Source: Streptomyces sp. SW4
GTDB lineage: Bacteria > Actinomycetota > Actinomycetes > Streptomycetales > Streptomycetaceae
NCBI GenBank assembly: GCA_003248315.1
Contig: QKWM01000004.1
Location: 4,771,001 to 4,835,000 of the forward strand
Direction of reading: 5' to 3'
Length of the DNA: 64,000 bases
Part shown: positions 61,332 through 64,000 of the stretch, piece by piece
Layout: each line of letters begins with the position of its first letter
How positions within the stretch are numbered: position 1 is the first letter of the stretch
The notes under the pieces: generated by a model
Databases searched by the model: none
What the model saw: the letters and a program-made list of their open reading frames with translations, nothing else
Told to the model about the DNA's origin: nothing
Program-made: the position numbers and the translations under genes

Positions 61332-64000
61332 ATGAGGCTGCACCGGCTGGACATCACCGCGTTCGGGCCCTTCGGCGGCTCCCAGACCGTCGACTTCGAC
61401 GAACTGTCCGCCGCCGGGCTGTTCCTGCTGCACGGCCCGACCGGCGCCGGCAAGACCTCCGTCCTGGACGCCGTCTGCTACGCGCTCTACGGTTCCGTCC
61501 CCGGCGCCCGGCAGACCGCCCAGGGCCTCACCCTGCGCAGCGACCACGCCGCCCCGCCACCCGCACCGAGGTGCGCCTCGACCTGACCGTCGCCGGACGG
61601 CGGCTGGAGATCACCCGGCAGCCGCCCTGGGAGCGGCCCAAGAAGCGCGGCACGGGCACGACCGTCGACAAGGCGCAGACCTGGCTGCGCGAGTACGACG
61701 CCGCCACCGGGATTTGGAAGGACCTCACCCGCTCCCACCAGGAGGCCGGCGAGGAGATCACCCGGCTGCTGGGCATGAGCCGCGAGCAGTTCTGCCAGGT
61801 CGTCCTGCTGCCCCAGGGGGACTTCGCCCGTTTCCTGCGGGCGGACGCCGAGGCCCGCGGCCGGCTGCTCGGCCGGCTGTTCGACACCCGCCGCTTCGCC
61901 GACGTCGAGAAGCGCCTCGCCGACCGCCGCCGCGCCACCGAGGCCGAGGTGCGCGAAGGCGACGCCGCCCTCCTCGCCGACGCCCACCGCATGCAGCAGG
62001 CCGCCGGCGACGCCATGCGGCTGCCCGACCTGTCGCCCGGCGACCCCGGCCTCGCCGAGGCCGTCCTCGCGGCCGCCGCGGTGGCCCGCAGCACCGCCCG
62101 CGAAGAGCTGACCGTCGCCCACCTCCGGCTCGGCGCCGCCGAGGCCGCGCAGGCCGCCGCCGAACGCCACCTCGCCGACGTGCGGGAACTGGCCGGGCTC
62201 CAGCGGCGGTCCGCCGAGGCCCGGGAGCGAGCGGCACGGCTGGCGGAGCGGGCCGACGCCCACCGCGCGGACCAGGAACGCATGGACCGGGCCCGCAAGG
62301 CCGGGACGGTCGCCCCCGCCCTGGAACTGCGGGAGGCCGCCGACGCCGAGCACCGCCGCGCGACCGCCGCGGAGGCACACGCGCGCGCCCTGCTGCCCCC
62401 CGCCCACGCCGGCGCGGGCGCCGCCGGCTGGCTGCCGCCGCCCGCCGCGCCGCGGAGGAACTGGGCGGCCTCGAAGCCGCCCGCCGCGCCGAACGCCGCC
62501 TCGCCGAACTGGCCGACGAGCGCGCCGGCCTCGACCGCGACGAGCGCGCCGACCAGGACGTCCGCCAGGAGGCCGAGAGCTGGCTCGCCGGCTGGGAGGC
62601 CGCCCGCGACGCCCTCCGGCGCCGCATCGAGGACGCCCAGGACGCCGTCACCCGCGCCGAACGCCTCGCCGACCAGCGGCAGACCGCCGAACGCCGGCTC
62701 GACGCGGCCCGGCAGCGCGACCGGCTCACCGCCGACGCCGACGCCGCCCGGCGCCGCGCCCTCGACTCGGCCCGGCGCGCCGTCGAGGCCCGCGCCCACT
62801 GGCTCGACCTCAAGGAGCAGCGGCTCGACGGCATCGCCGCCGAACTGGCCGCGCACCTCACCCCGGGCGAGCCCTGCGCCGTCTGCGGCGCCACCGAGCA
62901 CCCCGCCCCGCCCGCAAGGTCGCCGGCCATGTCGACCGCGCCGCCGAGGAACGCGCCCTCGCCGCCTACCAGGCCGCCGACGCGGAGCGCGCCGAGGACG
63001 AACAGCGCCACGGCACGCTCCGCGAGGCCCTCGCCGCCGCCACCGCCGAGGCCGGGGACACCGCCACCGACCTGCTCGCCCGGGAGGCGGAGGAACTGGA
63101 GCGGCAGTACGCGCGGGCCCGCGCCGCCGCCTCCGGCCTGCACGACGCCCAGGAGGAGCTGCGCCGCGCGGAACGCGAGCACGACCAGCGGGTCGCCGCC
63201 CGGCAGGAGGCCGCCGTCCGGGCCGCCTCCCGGGTGGGCCACCGCGAGCGGCTCGACCGCGAACGCGCCGCGCTGGAGGAGGAGCTGGCACAGGCGCGCG
63301 GCGACGCCGGCAGTGTCGCCGCGCGCGCCGCCCAGCTGGAGCGGCACGCCGCGCTCCTGGCCGACGCCGCCGAGGCCGCCCGCGTCGCCGAGGACACCGC
63401 CCAGCGGCTCAAGGACGCCGACGCCCGGCTCGCCGACGCCGCCTTCCGCGCCGGGTTCGACACACCGCGCGAGGCAGCCGCCGCACTCCTCGACCCCGCC
63501 GCCCACCGCGAACTCCAGCACCGCCTCGACGCCTGGCAGACCGAGGAGGCCGCCGTCCGCGCGGTGCTCGCCGAGTCCGCCACCGCCGCCGCGGCCCAGC
63601 AGCCGCCCGCCGACCCCGCCGCGGCCGAGCGGGCCGCCCACGAGGCCGGCCGGCGACTGCGGGAGGCGGCCTCCGCCCGCGACGCCGCCGCCCGGCGCTG
63701 CGCCGAACTCGACCGGCTCTCCGCCCGGGCCACCGCCGCCGTGCGCCGCCTCGCACCACTGCGGGAGGAACACGACCGGGTGGCCCGCCTCGCCGGCCTC
63801 GCCGCCGGCACCTCCGCGGACAACGAACGCCGGATGCGCCTGGAGTCCTACGTGCTCGCCGCCCGGCTCGAACAGGTCGCCGCCGCAGCGACCGTACGGC
63901 TGCGGCGGATGTCCTCCGGCCGCTACACCCTGGTCCACTCCGACGACCGCTCCGGCCGCGGGCGCAGCGGCCTCGGCCTGCACGTCGTGGACGCCTGGAC
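61332..64000 (+). CDS. sbcC: Exonuclease subunit SbcC, 3' end outside window (three frameshifts)
   Basis: Rad50-like ATPase, about 890 residues seen. Walker A GPTGAGKTSVLDAV (residues ~36-49), FCQVVLLPQGDFARFL, then long Ala/Arg/Glu-rich coiled coil with a zinc hook CAVCGATEHPAP (CxxC at about 62875-62890), a second coil, and at the right edge RLRRMSSGRYTLVHSDDRSG leading toward the signature region. Bases are missing near 61552, 62430 and 62913. The gene continues past 64000. With SbcD it cuts DNA ends and hairpins. Confidence 0.93.

Noticed and set aside
61758..63983. Long minus-strand frame opposite sbcC
   Set aside because: Gly/Ala/Arg-rich shadow of the coiled-coil coding strand; no start signal or domain.
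1..64000. Programmed ribosomal frameshifting as the cause of the split genes
   Set aside because: Too many sites, in unrelated housekeeping genes, without slippery heptamers or pseudoknots; all need one restored base.
1..64000. Widespread gene decay (a pseudogene island)
   Set aside because: Losses are all single bases in one direction, with intact active-site motifs on both sides and normal codon bias; no missense decay or stop codons typical of dead genes.
1..64000. tRNA, rRNA, riboswitch or mobile element
   Set aside because: I found no cloverleaf, rRNA signature, transposase, integrase or named riboswitch core on either strand by eye; a covariance-model search would be needed to exclude small RNAs.

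Overview
This window looks like chromosomal DNA from a Streptomyces or close relative. GC is very high (my impression is above 70%), third codon positions are nearly all G or C, GTG starts are common, and the gene set is typical: a third EF-Tu gene, several EamA exporters, MocR/GntR, TetR, LysR and PadR regulators, Tat signals and lipoboxes. The tuf3 - lnt - ung order resembles, from memory, the S. coelicolor chromosome around tuf3. I see no phage, transposon, rRNA, tRNA or CRISPR. The overriding technical point is that about 55 single-base losses break roughly 33 otherwise convincing genes. Every one shifts the frame in the same direction, and most that I could place fall in short G or C runs. 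I read these as consensus errors, so such genes are listed as CDS with approximate break positions.

Layout. 1-4400: end of a glutamate-cysteine ligase-like gene, a CPBP membrane protease, a PhzF enzyme, an autoregulated PadR repressor and a small protein. 4546-12227: a Clp-N-like protein, three EamA exporters, a flavin/MocR divergent pair, a LysR regulator and a PPOX protein. 12303-12812: a Rieske lipoprotein. 13099-19928: a compact phosphonate catabolism locus (aldehyde dehydrogenase, HpnW-like FAD oxidase, organophosphate-type transporter, phosphonoacetate hydrolase PhnA, LysR regulator) with no PhnW transaminase inside it. 20053-21198: HipA-like kinase plus DUF3037 pair. 21909-26010: two SDR reductases, a family 5 solute-binding lipoprotein and ung.

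26088-36272: small regulators and enzymes, a TetR/flavin monooxygenase pair controlled by two matching palindromes, a Gfo/Idh enzyme, lnt, DUF4291, an SDR, uppP and a TVP38 protein. 36312-46272: AlkD-like repair protein, tuf3, an amidohydrolase/TetR/NCS1 permease module, a spermidine synthase-like protein, two tandem paralogous membrane proteins and a thioesterase. 46341-64000: GH3 beta-glucosidase, DedA, two left-handed beta-helix proteins, an EamA exporter with an XRE-cupin regulator, a YbaK deacylase, a histidine-rich CDF metal exporter with an ArsR repressor, a pobA remnant, a second MocR regulator, an alpha/beta hydrolase, HAD dehalogenase, CoA-binding and YigZ proteins, and sbcD-sbcC running off the right edge.

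How parts work together. The phn-like locus would turn an aminoethylphosphonate-type compound into phosphonoacetaldehyde (FAD oxidase), phosphonoacetate (aldehyde dehydrogenase) and then acetate plus phosphate (PhnA), under a LysR regulator. Many other units are a divergent regulator plus exporter or enzyme, with a readable dyad between them. Short GC-rich tandem repeats recur near gene ends and within tails of encoded proteins.
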